From contig JACGCN010000010.1 of NCBI GenBank assembly GCA_014905825.1, positions 372,001 through 436,000 on the forward strand: 64,000 nt of DNA, given 5' to 3'. Positions 1 to 11,292 of the stretch are shown here, in pieces. Origin of the DNA: Lyophyllum atratum. Lineage: Eukaryota; Basidiomycota; Agaricomycetes; Agaricales; Lyophyllaceae. Positions within the stretch are counted from its first letter, which is position 1; each line of letters begins with the position of its first letter. Under the pieces are notes generated by a model, which saw only the letters and a list, made by a program, of their open reading frames with translations, made no database searches and was not told the origin of the DNA. The position numbers were made by a program, and so were the translations under genes.

Positions 1-700
1 CATGATCGCGGATTCGCAAGTAGTAGTCCTCAACGGCCTTGTTTGGGTCCCATCCACGATACTGCATCGTGGAGTTAACTATATGATCCAAGCATGTGGT
101 CCATGTACACTTACATCGGGCGAGGATATCTTGACACTCCGGATATTGTTTTCAATAATCTCCTTATTGTCACAGAGCGTTTCTGCAAGAAGGCCTAATC
201 AGTATGTAGCTACTCCACGTACAACGCGACTTACCGAGCATAACGACATGTATCCCAGCCTTATCGAACTTCTCCGCCAATGCTGTTCGTGCAGCCTTCG
301 TACCATTGTTGGCATCGTAGATCACCACCTGCCCACCGCCTTCAAAGAAATCCCAGATCAACTTTTCGCACCCAGCTGCGACCTTCCTCCTTAGCTCCTG
401 TGTCTCAGAGCTCTTGTCTCCTGATGTAAGCTGTCACGATCATGTCGTCCATTGTGCAATGATCGGATGCTCACCAAGTGTGAAGTAATCCGGAGGCACT
501 TTCTTCGTCGCGCCAAGGATCTTTCGGCGGTAATCGCCCAACGACACGACCTGAGTCTTGACTCCCATCCATCGTAGATAACGCTCAAGTGCTCGAGAGA
601 TATGGGTTTTTCCGCGCGCTGGTAATCCAACTGTCACTACCAAAATCTTTCCCGCGTGGAAAAGCAGCCCAGAGGCTGTCGTATACAGAGGCGCCACCAT
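1..700 (-). CDS. 6-phosphofructo-2-kinase, 5' part (runs off the window start)
   Basis: Cytosolic enzyme that makes fructose-2,6-bisphosphate, the main activator of phosphofructokinase-1. The N-terminal kinase part is visible in four exons read on the minus strand: about 475-700, 235-420, 115-182 and 1-61, with GT-AG introns of 52-54 bp. The P-loop VGLPARGKTHISRALERYL lies about 23 residues from the start. It is followed by SLGDYRR, GGQVVIYDANNGT, ETLCDNKEIIENNI and GWDPNKAVEDYYLRIRDH, which are family hallmarks in the correct order. The first ATG at 700 precedes the P-loop at the expected distance and has a good context. The rest of the kinase domain and any phosphatase domain lie outside the window, so I cannot say whether the enzyme is bifunctional. 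Family call is secure; exon ends are good to a base or so. Confidence 0.93.
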
Positions 701-912
701 TTGGTGCTAGAAATTGGAGAGAGAACCGAGTGAGTTCGGAACATTGACCAGCAGATGTGATTACATAAGAGTCGAGATAAGATAAGATGCTACCGAGATT
801 GGGACCGAGATGTAGTTGGTACAAAAGGACTGAATGCAGGAATGAGAGTGGATGTATAGGTCGTAGGAATGGGCGTAATAGAGTCCGCTGTGGAAGGAAA
901 ACGCGATATATA

Positions 913-1822
913 TCAGAGACCTGACATGTCTGCCGCTGCACGGTAGTCCTCCATCTCCTTGTCGAGCTGATCCCTCGTGAGGGGGGCAGGCTGGAGTTTC
1001 TTGATTCGTTTAGGGCCTTTTTTCTGGCGGACTCTCCGTGGTGGGACCGGTATACTGGCTGGCGTGTTTGCTGTAGCTGGTAGCCTTTGAGGTTGTGGGC
1101 GAGTATGCTGTCCGCGTGGTTGGCTATAAAACGAGAACATGTTAGACCATCCTTGGGCGTTCAAAAGTTTCCCGGCCCATGCGTTGAGCCGCATAGCTGC
1201 GACGTACGTTGGTGGAGGAATCCCATTGACAACCGGTTGATTTGGCTTCGCCTTCCCGCCCAATCTGTCCAAAAGTGACGGTACAGGTGGTGGGCCCATT
1301 GGGTGTGGGGTCTCGTCCGTAATAATCTCGATTTTCAGTGGGCGCCCTTACGAACGAAGATCAGGTTAGCGTCACGAAAAAGTTAGCGCGCGTGTGGCGA
1401 CGCACTTCCATCCACAATCTTGCCATCATACTTCGCTCGCGCCACCTCAGCATCCCCAAAACGTTGAAAAGTAACAACAGCCATCCCTTTCGATCGCCCT
1501 TGCGAGTTGTAGATCAGGAAGGATTCCTTCAAAGGCCCGACCGTTTTGCGGAACAATTCCTGGTCAAGTCGGTTAGTGCTGTTATCAGACATAGCCGCAG
1601 TTAAACGTGACTCACCTCGACCTCCGTTTCTCCAACGTCAACCGGGAGCCTGGTCAAGAATATCTTGCTTCCTTGGTCCATGACTTGTTTGCCCTTCCCG
1701 CCAGAAGTTTGGGGTGGCACATTTGTTTTCCACGCCGGGGCTGCATGACCTGCTTGGTTCCCTAGAAGCTGTCGTTTCGGTCCATGAAAGGTGTTCAATC
1801 GAGCATATGGCTGGCCGTTCAT
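913..1822 (-). CDS. YRA1: Aly/REF (Yra1-type) mRNA export adaptor
   Basis: Nuclear RNA-binding adaptor that joins the TREX complex and hands spliced mRNA to the export receptor. Three exons (about 1616-1822, 1406-1559, 913-1346) give 264 residues. A glycine-lysine linker leads into one RRM with RNP-2-like KIFLTRLPVDV and RNP-1-like SKGMAVVTFQ. The tail ends in a basic stretch and LTRDQLDKEMEDYRA, the C-terminal REF/FoP-type segment of this family. I start at the first in-frame ATG (1822). A short upstream exon is possible, because the usual N-terminal LDxSLDDII motif is not visible and a plausible acceptor lies just upstream. RRM and tail together make the family call firm; the exact N-terminus is uncertain. 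The symbol is that of the yeast homologue. Confidence 0.85.
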
Positions 1823-2245
1823 CTCATACAAGAATCACGAAGTAAGCTGAAGAGAAACTACAAGTTAGTAGTAGTTACAACTCCCTTGTGGAGAGGCCTT
1901 TGGTAAACAACTACAAAGCTATATTAAATGGCTTCAGTTCCGAATTCCGCCCACATTTTGTTACCACTCCTCGTCGACCTTCCCGATATCAAATGCGATT
2001 CCTCCTGATCAAGATCACTGCCAGACTTCTCAGAAATGGATGAGTGCAGCAGCTACAACGAGCGCTCTATATTCCTGCCATTTTCGTGGTCGACTAGTAC
2101 ACAATCACCCGTCTTGGCCGTGCCGAACCTTGATTATGATACGCATTTGACCGTCCTGCCTTGAAGCTTGAAATCTCACCACTTTTCGTCTATTCTCCAT
2201 CAACCTCACAAATGTACTCACTCGCATCCAAGAACGACCTCAGCT
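1823..2245. other. Intergenic region between YRA1-like gene and MFS pseudogene
   Basis: No convincing coding sequence. It should hold the 5' UTR and promoter of the Aly/REF gene. A pyrimidine-rich run ending in TTCAG on the minus strand near 1850 could be the acceptor of a 5' UTR intron or of an unseen first exon. Confidence 0.5.
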
Positions 2246-3686
2246 TCTTCACATGAAAAGAAGCACCGCGGAAGTCCTGGCTTTATACACTTCGTCGTGC
2301 TGTGTTGCTGTATCTTTGGGCAAGGTTGGAATGAGAATTCAATCAGGCCTTTGCTCCCGGCCTTTCAACGTGAATATCATGTATGTACTTGACGCGTCGA
2401 CTCTACTTTGATTTGTTGATTCGATGTATACGTGATCTGTCAGTTAGGATACGTCATTGTTTCGTTGTATCTCGTGGCGAACTGCGTAATACGCATGGCC
2501 ATCTCAGGGTACACAGGGACACATAGCGAGAAGGCGCGCTGAACGTCTGCTTGGTGCTTTCACAGCCTCGTTCGTCGCAACGTACTTTTTGGGGAAACGC
2601 CGATGGTCGTTTCACTAGCCTGTTTCGGCGTTGATGGCGGTATTCAACACCCTGTCGCTTATCCTGATCCTCCACTTCAAACACATTCCGTTTCTGCGCT
2701 AAATGCCATCATTCCATTCCCTCAGAACTTCTGGCCGCAGGCGGTCAAGCCCTCTCCGAGTCCAACTCTTCCGCTCCCCAAGAGAACACATACCGCCAAC
2801 TCTTTAGCCTTCGGGGTGTTCACATATTCACCATCTTCGCTTTGTTCTACATCGGGATTGAGGTCACCGTCAGCGATCCGGAAGTCTTCACACAGACCGT
2901 TGTCCCAAAACTTCTCATGTAGGCTGGATCGTAACATCCATAATCCATGAACGACGTGGAGGCCAAGCTTCCTGGTACATTTCCTCGAGTTTCTTTTGAG
3001 GCAGGATCTCATCGGACGTCGTCTCTACAATCTGTGACGCGTCTTGAAGGACTCATGCTCGGTCGCATTGGTCTCATGTGGCTCCGTAAGCGCGTATGTA
3101 CCTCGATAAGTACCTTCACAAAGATATTCTGACCATACGCAACAGGTCGGCGAACATACCGTGATATTCGTATTATACTCCTTTATCGCAATGATCTACC
3201 TGCTTGCCTGTCATTCGATCAAAATCGATCCCTTCATTTCCTGATCGCAGTCTCGAGATCACAGTCTGGTTCGTTCCATCTATCATCGGTAACGCCGTCG
3301 TCGTATGTACACATCCCTCATTTTAGCTACATGTCACGTTATTCACTTTGACCCAGGTCTCTGTAATCGGGTTGGTCCTTGGACCCATAGTCCCCGTCAT
3401 GCTGTCACATTCGTCGGAAGTGCTCCCCTGATGGCAATTGACCGTCTGTATAGGGTGGATCGGCGGTATCGGCATGGTCGGTTCAGCGGCCTTGCTATTC
3501 CTGACTGGACTTCTGTCTTCCCGGTTTGGGATTGCTTCCCTCCAGCCACTATACGTGTGTACCCTTTTATGTGACGCTCAATCACGTATACTGATGGAAT
3601 GTGCCATCGATAGGATGGTGTCCATGATGGCTACGATGTTGCTGGATTGGGTGTTTGTGCCTAAAGGCGTTCAGCGCGTGAATTAG
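2246..3686 (+). pseudogene. Dead copy of Bsc6-like MFS transporter
   Basis: This stretch matches the intact gene at 4268-6477 exon by exon but cannot encode a transporter. The first membrane segment is present (FIHFVVLCCCIFGQGWNE), then the copy jumps from VIVSLYLVANCV almost directly to the counterpart of LGAFTAPFVATYF. The equivalent of several exons of the intact copy is missing. Two in-frame nonsense codons follow. One stands where the intact gene has Tyr after WSFH (copy reads WSFH-stop). The other replaces the Arg codon of VLPRWLLT (CGA to TGA). The 3' end is still recognisable, with FLTGLLSSRFGI and FVPKGVQRVN. The N-terminal acidic leader of the intact gene has no counterpart. Old duplicate, clearly non-functional. 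Confidence 0.85.
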
Positions 3687-4267
3687 ACGAAACTGTTCGT
3701 GTACTTCCATTTCATTTGGGGTTCATTTTTTCGACTTCCAAGGACATTCTGATGTTCATTGTTGATCAGAGGGCTTGTCCAAGGGGGGTTCGAGAACCAT
3801 TTCCATTTACCGTTGTCCCATTCTCCAAGTCTGACAGGCTTGCAAGACGTTCAGCGTATCAAAAGTACAGTCAGAACAGACCTTGAGTTGATACCTCGAC
3901 GAGGGAAGCCTTTGTTAACAATGCACAATAACAATCCATCAATAGTTCCGACCTTTCTCCGGACCGTGATTTCTCATATTAAGCAGTGGCCATCATGAGC
4001 CATCATGCCGTTCATTTGCGTCGCTCCCCTTCGGGTCCAATTTCAAATGCTCGGGACGATTCTCCTGAAGGGCTCAAGTTCTAGCGAATGCTTATCGATA
4101 TCATTGTACATGGTGCCTTCAACCTGTGTTCCGACCGACCTCGTGGCGATTAGTATTCTCATTGTCTAGTCGACCCTACCTGGCATTACTCTCGCAGGGA
4201 CCCTTATCACGATGTGCCCATAAAACTGTTCTTCCCTCGACATCCCACCATCCAACTTGTCTCGTCG
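3687..4267. other. Spacer between pseudogene and intact transporter
   Basis: Holds the 3' flank of the dead copy and the promoter/5' leader of the intact copy. An alternative in-frame start 18 codons upstream (4214) exists, so part of this spacer could be coding. Nothing else recognised. Confidence 0.4.
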
Positions 4268-6477
4268 ATGTATCCACCAGTACCAGGACCCACCCACCTA
4301 GACGCATATGCGATTACCTATCTTCAGCATGCATCACTTCAGAATCCTAACGTCTCTGCCTTGGTGACAGAGGACGACGAGGTTGCTGAGAGCTATGAAC
4401 TGCACCCGAATCCGCAACTATCTGATCGAACCCGACGATTATCGCGAACCTCCACGACTCGTTCCATAGCAGTCTCGAAGGAAGACATAGCTCTCGCGAT
4501 TGCGCCTCCCATTCTTGAAAACGACCCCTCTGATCTCTCACACCTAAAGGCGACCTCCGTGTCTTCCCCTGAGGAGAAGCGCCTCAAAATTCACGGCATT
4601 ATCCACTTCGTTGTACTTTGCTGTTGTATCTTCGCGCAGGGTTGGAACGATGGTTCCAACGGCCCCTTGCTTCCGGTGTTCCAGCGTGTATATCGCGTAC
4701 GTACTTCACGCACTGAGTCGCGGTCGATCGCATGAACAAAATATTTTCCCAGCTAGATTATTTGATTGTTTCCTTGTATTTCGTGGCAAACTGCATAGTA
4801 TGCGCCCTAGATTTTCCTTCGTGTCATCCCCTAAATTTCAGCAGGGATTCATACTAGGAGGCGCTCTGAATATCTGGCTCGATGATAGGATTGGATTCGG
4901 AAAGGTGGGAGGCAAATGCACCTTAATCCACTGTGACTTACGTTTCGTTCTCAGATCATGGTTATTGGTACTCACTCTATCTTCTTCATTATACATCTTA
5001 CATGTGTCTCTTACTCTATCTTCTCAGCCACAGCCTTCCAGCTTGTCGCCTATACAATTCAAGCGACCGGCCCTCCTTTCCCGCTCATGGTGACGGCCAA
5101 CTTCCTGACGGGCTTCGGGCTATCCCTGCAGGTTCTCTTTCACCCTCTTCAATATCTACCGTTCTCACCTAATACGGTGACCTGATATAGAACGCCCAAG
5201 CCAATGGATTCGTGAGCAGTTTGACCAATAACATGGAGACAAAACTCGGCATCCTCCATGCCACCTACGGTACCTTATAATCATGTCCGATAGGAAATAG
5301 AGCTGAACATCTTGTCAAGGTCTTGGTGCTTTTACAGCACCCTTCGTTGCAACCTACTTCTCCGGGCGGCCCCGTTGGTCTTTCCATTATCTCGTTTCGG
5401 CATCGATGGCGGTCCTTAACATGCTGCTGCTCATCCTCGTGTTTCGCTTTAAGCGTATGGATGGTAAGGTGTCCGCATTCTCCACCTCCAAGGCAGATTC
5501 CAATTCCTATCATTCCGTGTGCTTAGAAGTTCTAGCGGAAGGCGGTCAAGCGCCGACTGAATCAAGCTCTTCCGCTCCTCGGGAGAACGCATACCGCCAA
5601 CTCTTTGGCTTAAAAAGCGTACACGTCTTCACCATCTTCGCATTGGTTTATATTGGCGTCGAAGTCACTGTTGGAGGTGCGGAAGTTTCCAGCACGACCA
5701 CAGATGAATAATTTACATACCATCCCCAGGTTGGATCGTAACATTTATCATCCATGAGAGAGGCGGAGGCCACTCTTCGGGATACATCTCCTCAGGATTC
5801 TTCGGAGGTGAGATCTGGCCAGGATGCATTGCTGGACTTTCTAACGCGTCTTATAGGCCTTATGCTTGGCCGCATAGGACTCATGTGGCTCAATAAGCTC
5901 GTAAGCCCCTCACTGAAGGATATTCCTTGAAGTTTCATCATCATCTACTACAGGTCGGCGAACATAGAGTCGTAATCCTCTATTCCATCATCGCAATATT
6001 GTAAATGCTTCCTCAATTTTCGAACGAAACAGTAATCCTTACCTCGTCATTACAGGCTCGAAATCACGATCTGGTTTGTACCATCCATAGTTGGTAATGC
6101 AGTCGCCGTACGTCCCTGACATCCTTGGCCTACGCCTCCCATTCTCATTCCGCTCAGGTTTCTGGAGTTGGGCTTGTTCTGGGACCAATGTACCCCGTCA
6201 TGGTGTCTCACGCATCCAAGGTCCTCCCTCGATGGCTCTTGACCGTCTGCATCGGGTGGATCACAGGCATTGGCATGGTAGGTGCGGCGGCCTTGCCATT
6301 TCTGACTGGACTCCTGTCCTCTCGGTTTGGAATCGGATCCCTTCAACCGCTGTATGTTATATTTCATGCCAGCTTGCGCATTCTGACACAATGCATCCCG
6401 ACAGGATGGTTTCGATGATGGGTGTGATGTTGCTCGTTTGGGCGTTTGTCCCAAAAGGCGTGAGGCGCGTGGATTAA
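4268..6477 (+). CDS. MFS transporter, Bsc6-like (intact copy)
   Basis: Multi-pass major facilitator superfamily protein of the group that includes yeast Bsc6 (YOL137W); its substrate is not known to me. Twelve exons (4268-4696, 4753-4797, 4842-4904, 4955-5131, 5191-5269, 5320-5676, 5730-5807, 5857-5900, 5954-6000, 6056-6107, 6158-6351, 6405-6477) join in frame to 545 residues. A cytosolic leader of about 105 residues precedes the first membrane helix (IHFVVLCCCIFAQGWNDGS). A cytosolic loop rich in Ser/Ala separates the N- and C-terminal helix bundles. Later motifs are LMLGRIGLMWLNKLVGE and GIGMVGAAALPFLTGLLSSR. The third exon has a tandem CAGCAG acceptor, so one Gln may be optional. It lies between a dead copy and a 3' relic of itself. 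I chose the ATG at 4268; 4214 is an in-frame alternative. Confidence 0.82.
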
Positions 6478-7044
6478 AATTCGAGTAGATGAACAACGAT
6501 TAGTATCTAGGTGAGTACCAAATTCATAGTTTCCTTGTATCAGAAAATATAGATCTCCCAAAGATTAGTTTCTATCGCCCACCAGCCATATGCAGAACCT
6601 TGTTCTATAAATAGAATTCGGAATGTGATCGTATGGTTTTCATGATGGGCACGATGCTGCTATCCTGGATGTCCGTTCCGAGAGCCTAGAGGCGTTCAGC
6701 GGGTCGATTAGATGGAATCGTTATCAAGTGAATTGTTTTTGACGGGTTGGACACGGGTTGGACCATTCGGTTTCAGTGCGTCCAGTCGTACATCCTTGAG
6801 TGCTGACTTAAATTTGCCAGCGAAATCGCAGGAAATTGCAGGAAATTGCCAGCGAAATTCCGAGGTCACTATTTCCTGATCCGAACGACTCGGAACAAGT
6901 GTTTTCCGTCAACGACGTACTTACCTATTCCAGAACCGCTGCGGACGCCACCCTACATTGGTCGCACGTTCGTCTTGCTCCTTTTCGGGTTGGGGACTCA
7001 GCGCTCAGGCCTTCAGGCTTAAATAAATACGGATGTATTATATG
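6478..7044. other. Spacer with transporter relic
   Basis: Convergent 3' flanks of the intact MFS gene and the TLC-like gene. Apart from the relic at 6631-6711 it has only a short imperfect repeat of a GAAATTGC-type unit near 6820-6860. No gene seen. Confidence 0.5.
6631..6711 (+). pseudogene. Relic of the last exon of a third Bsc6-like transporter copy
   Basis: About 80 bp read as RMVFMMGTMLLSWMSVPRA followed by a premature TAG. This matches the final exon of the intact copy (MVSMMGVMLLVWAFVPKG) just downstream of it. The bases after the stop (GGCGTTCAGCG) are closer to the dead copy near 3665-3675 than to the intact copy, so the relic probably derives from that lineage. No upstream exons of this copy are visible. 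Confidence 0.75.
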
Positions 7045-8209
7045 CTAATACCGTACATGTGTAACGTCCAGCCCACCTCCGGGTAAGTCCATCTGGAGCG
7101 TGGGGGCATGCGTCGTAATGGGTTCTGGTCCACTCCCATTAGTATGCTTGACCCCTTTCTCACTATCCCCCAACATCAACGACTGACGCACAGTCCGCAG
7201 CTGCTCTGTCGTCAAGCCCATCTCCAGATCAATACTGCTATCCTCATCGGCGATCGGCGTCTCTGCGCCGTCCGCAGCCAACTCCTTCTGTCTGAGATCA
7301 TTCTGAGCCTTCATCTCTGCAGACATCTTGCGCGCGATCTGCAGACACACCCGTCCACCGTGTAGTTGTGCCATCATGAAGCACACATGCAGGATGAGGC
7401 CCAAGGCCTTGTAGGATGCGGGAAGCCGGGTCCAGACGTGATGGTAAAATACCCCAATAGCGATTTGTTCTAGAAATGTGCCCGTAAAAATACAACATGC
7501 GGTGCAGAGGAAAACTTTGTGGAGGAAGGAGGGTCGGTGACGTAGAATGCGGTATAGCATGACAGCCAGGTGAGGCCAGACTTCAAATATCATTTCGAAC
7601 GTGCCTGTAAGCAGAGGAAAGGGGTGTTAAGGACATATGGTGAGTAGAAGGAGGAGCGTACCATAGATAAGGATAAGCTTGAACTCTGTTTCAGCTAGAA
7701 ACCCTCGTTGCTCATGACCGAGGATGATGATAAGGCCCATAATATTTATTGAAATTGCGCCGACGTGGTGTACGGCGGACACGATGGATATATTGGCGCG
7801 GTATATTAGTTCGAAAATGTATATTGTTGGGACAGTGAGATAGCAGAATGCTATGCAAGGGGTGAGCGGAAAGCGACACTAAAATACGAGGCAACGACGC
7901 ACCAAGGAAATCGCCGATAGTGAGGGTATACCGTCCGTTCGTCTTTTTAATGTGGGCATCGAATGGTTGTTGTACGACCAACGCCTGCCAAATAGCGTAG
8001 GCCCCGCAACAGCAAAGAATTTTCAGAAAGAACGAGACGACGTGATTTGTGAGCGAGCGGCGGGCAACGATATCCATGCTGGTGTACGCGGGACCAAAGA
8101 CCTTGTGCATTACAAATGGTTCGAGAAGATAGTGGACGATGATCCAGACAAGACATAGTTCAATGCCGACGACCGGGAGGGAGTATTCTAATAGGAGAGA
8201 AATGGGCAT
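7045..8209 (-). CDS. Multi-pass membrane protein, TLC-like
   Basis: Three exons (7903-8209, 7662-7850, 7045-7604) join in frame to 351 residues. The protein has an N-terminal hydrophobic segment (VGIELCLVWIIVHYLLEPF) and five or six further hydrophobic stretches. A paired-histidine motif (SAVHHVGAISI) sits in the middle and recalls the TLC (TRAM-LAG1-CLN8) fold. The last 80 or so residues are a soluble acidic tail. TLC proteins sit in ER or Golgi membranes and deal with lipids; ceramide synthase is one branch. The longer ceramide-synthase signature is not seen, so no activity is claimed. The ATG at 8209 opens directly into the first hydrophobic segment. Gene model is good; family assignment is tentative. 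Confidence 0.68.
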
Positions 8210-10095
8210 TAGGAACGTCGCGGCGGGTAGATGGAATTGAGGTAATGTCGTTAAGCCGAGAAGGGAGGGGGGAACCTAGCGCCTGTAAAAGAGTGTGGGT
8301 AGTATAAATGGATGGAAAATAGGCGAACCTCAATTTGCTTTTCGCCTCTATTTATTCGGCCCTGCAATAGCACGTCCTCCGTCAGACGCCGCCCATTTGG
8401 ATTCGATCAATCCTCGGGTGAGATGCTTGCGACTTATCGACGGTTGGCATCTGCAAATTCCCCGGCGTATGGCTGGATTTACGCTGGTATTTCGGTCGCA
8501 AGTACTCTCCGCCGCAGCCAGCCGCAGGCCTCCGCAGCGTTTTTTTGGCACCTCGAGTCTCGAGGTCGAGAGCTTCCCATCAAATCCTTAATCTAGATTC
8601 TATTCATAGAAATAAATTTAACAGGTCACGTGACCGCAATTGCGGAGACATCAGACGCGCAGGCCGGTCAACCGTTACCGACGCCGTATACGCGCAAACC
8701 CTGCATCAAGAGCCACGTCCATACGTCGTTAAGTAGGACTCCCTCAAGTAAGTCTATGGAGCCTTATCAATTTAAATGCTGATTTGCCCCCTTTCTCTTA
8801 CATGTTTGAATCACACATGGCTTTCGTCCACAATTCATACGCGCCCGCATCCCTAACATCCCTATCATAATGGTCAGAAAGGACAGGAAAACCGCCTTGG
8901 CGGGATTTAACACGGGCTTCTGCATCACTGCGGACCCTGCAACAAACGGTTCCAAGATCGTCATGCTTCGCGCCCACGATCTCCGGGGCCATCAGTTCCG
9001 AGTGCAAATCCCTGACTTGACAACGACTACGCACTGCCTGCTAGCAAAGAACCAGTACAAAGAATAATCCCCACCGCTAGTTTGCGACGTCTCCTCAAAC
9101 GGTCCTTGCGATCCTTGCTCACTGACGTTTAGACCTTCCCGTAGAGGAGGAGTAAGTCAAAGGTGGGACATAGCTATGATTCCCATTGTGGCTTATCCCG
9201 ATGTTAATGCGCGTAGCTCGATCCATGACTGACGATGGAAGTTGCCGCACCTCAATTTAGACCCATGTATGTCTGCTGGTCGCGCCTCTTTCTCGTCAGA
9301 CAGTCTCAGTGTCTCACTCTCTGACCAGTTGAGCTCCGGAATACCAACGGCCTAATCCGACTTCCGTTTCTTTAGCCATCCCGAGCGACGTTCAATAAAC
9401 TCTCATCGGTGCTGGTGGGTATTAATGTTGAATTTCTGTGTGCTGAGAATGTCCGGTGCGGAAGCGATCCGGTGATGCACAGCCCGGGATTATGGCGACC
9501 AAAACTCCACTGTTTCACGTTCCCTGCACTTGACACAGGCTAGTCTCCAACGAAAGGGTCACTATGCGCAGCAGCATCGCGAGTGGATTAGCAATCCCAA
9601 GGAAGACCCCGCGCGTGCACGACACAATTATAGGGCGAAAATTAGATTTTTGTTTATCAGTCCACAATCTGGTCGACTTCGTGATCCGATCCATCAATCG
9701 AGGGTGCGATCCGGGGTGCTCGTCAAGGGGTCGGGCCCTCCGTCAGTTCTCTTCGCAACTCGTCGTACATTGATCGAATTAGCTTGACTCTGTGGACAGA
9801 AGATAGGTTTTGCACTGTGATCGGCGGCCTTGGGTACATTTTCGGCGAAATTAACCGGGCCGTCCTGATTGAAGATGAAGACCATATCACGAGAGTCTCC
9901 ATGCTTCTGCGCCGCAGAAGTGAAAGCTTCGATATGCATTTCGAAGGCGACGCAGGTTTTTTCCAGCTTTTCATTGACGCCTTTGAATGACCCTCCGGAC
10001 CGCTATATTACGCCGACGAAGGTCAGGCGATTATAAGGAAGAGAGACTATAAGTACCTTTAAAACTTGTCGGACGTTCGCAAAACATCTCTCAGC
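8210..10095. other. 1.9 kb region without a supported gene
   Basis: Six-frame reading shows only short ORFs. The most protein-like is a minus-strand stretch at about 9694-9990, including SRDMVFIFNQDGPVNFAENV. It has no clean start or exon partners and I do not recognise it; it could be a gene remnant. The right end carries the esterase promoter. Confidence 0.4.
10047..10055 (+). promoter_or_regulatory. TATA-like element of CE12-like esterase gene
   Basis: CTATAAGTA lies about 40 bp upstream of the ATG at 10096. This is a tight but workable spacing for a short fungal 5' leader. Assigned from position and sequence only. Confidence 0.4.
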
Positions 10096-11292
10096 ATGTT
10101 CTCTTCGCTTGCCGTTGCCTTGCTCGTCGCGACCTTCACTGCTGCCGCTCCGGGTATGTCGCAGACCCATCATTCAGCTAACCATGCTTACGCTTCTATA
10201 CCGTAGGTGTTCTCACCATCGGAGATTCTACTGTTACGGCGTGAGTAATACTATGCCTAAAAATGAACTCGACGCTCACCGGTGTTTGTAGTGGTGCTGG
10301 TTGGGGCACGGCCTTTGTGAGTATCCCTCCGACATACGTATCCTTATGAAGTCGTAGACTGTCGGTTTCAGTGCGCAGATACCACTGGTCTAGCGAGATG
10401 TATCAATCTGTCTGTCAGCGGCGTACGTATCACAAATACCTGACCTTGACGAGCATCCTTGCTTAAGCCATTGCTCTCCATAGACGACCACCATTTCTTG
10501 GCAGGGCCAGCCGCAATACACGACGATGCTCACACAGTGCAAGAACGCGGGCACGTATGCGACCATCCAGTGAGTTTCTCGCAAGGGTATCCGCGATTGA
10601 GAGCTACTGATCGAATGTTCTGGTAGATTCGGCCACAACGATCGTGGGTCAAGCCTGTTTTTGCGTTGTCGAAGCCCGTCTTCACTATTCCCTTCAGAAA
10701 AAGTCATGGACACTGCAACTTTTGCAACTAACCTGGAATCACTCACCAACAAGATTAAAGTGCGTCGGATACCGTAACCTTGCAGACAGAAACTTAGTAT
10801 AATGCAGGCCGGTGGTTGTACTCCCATTCTGGTGACATCCTTGTGCCGCCGCACATTCTCTGGTAGTACCTTGACGGATATCCTGGGCCCCTACAGCGCC
10901 CAAACCATCGCCGTTGCGAAGAAACTCAATGCACCTGTTCGTAGAACATGATAGTCGTTTTAAGGACCTTTCTGATGTCTCCCTCGATTCGCTAGCTGCT
11001 CCCATTGCTAGCGGACTGTATGACCTACGTGCAGAAGTTAGGCAAAACCAACGCCTATACGTTCAATCTAGACTACCCAAATAATACAGACACGACCCAC
11101 CTCAACGCGTCAGTAATGACTTGCTCTTTGTATCAGGTCGTGATGCTGACAGTCGTCTCCCACTACAGAGTGGGCGCGCGCTATTTCGGCAGAATCGTCG
11201 CAGACGAGGTCAAGAAAATCGTGCCCGCTCTGGCAGCGAACATCGTGGGTGATGCCGCTCTGTCGGCGAAGATTGCTGCGGGGACGCTGTGA
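10096..11292 (+). CDS. Secreted SGNH hydrolase, rhamnogalacturonan acetylesterase-like (CE12)
   Basis: Predicted secreted esterase; the CE12 family removes acetyl groups from pectic rhamnogalacturonan. Ten small exons join in frame to 232 residues: 10096-10153, 10207-10240, 10292-10316, 10372-10422, 10484-10569, 10627-10643, 10698-10759, 10808-10936, 10996-11108, 11169-11292. A signal peptide (MFSSLAVALLVATFTAAAPG) leads into block I LTIGDSTVTAGAGWG with the nucleophile Ser. Block II is NLSVSG, block III is FGHNDQKVMD, and the catalytic Asp-His pair is in DTTHLNAVGARYFG. All four SGNH blocks are present in the right order and spacing, so an active enzyme is likely. Length fits the family. Substrate is inferred from the family. 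Alternative: a related GDSL esterase with another polysaccharide substrate. Confidence 0.86.

Noticed and set aside
1139..1170. Possible tiny intron in the third exon of the Aly/REF gene
   Set aside because: The segment from GTCTAACA to TTATAG would be only about 30 bp, too short for a normal fungal intron, and the frame stays open through it.
2168..2245. N-terminal extension of the dead transporter copy
   Set aside because: No similarity to the leader of the intact copy and no ATG at the frame start; not counted as part of the gene relic.
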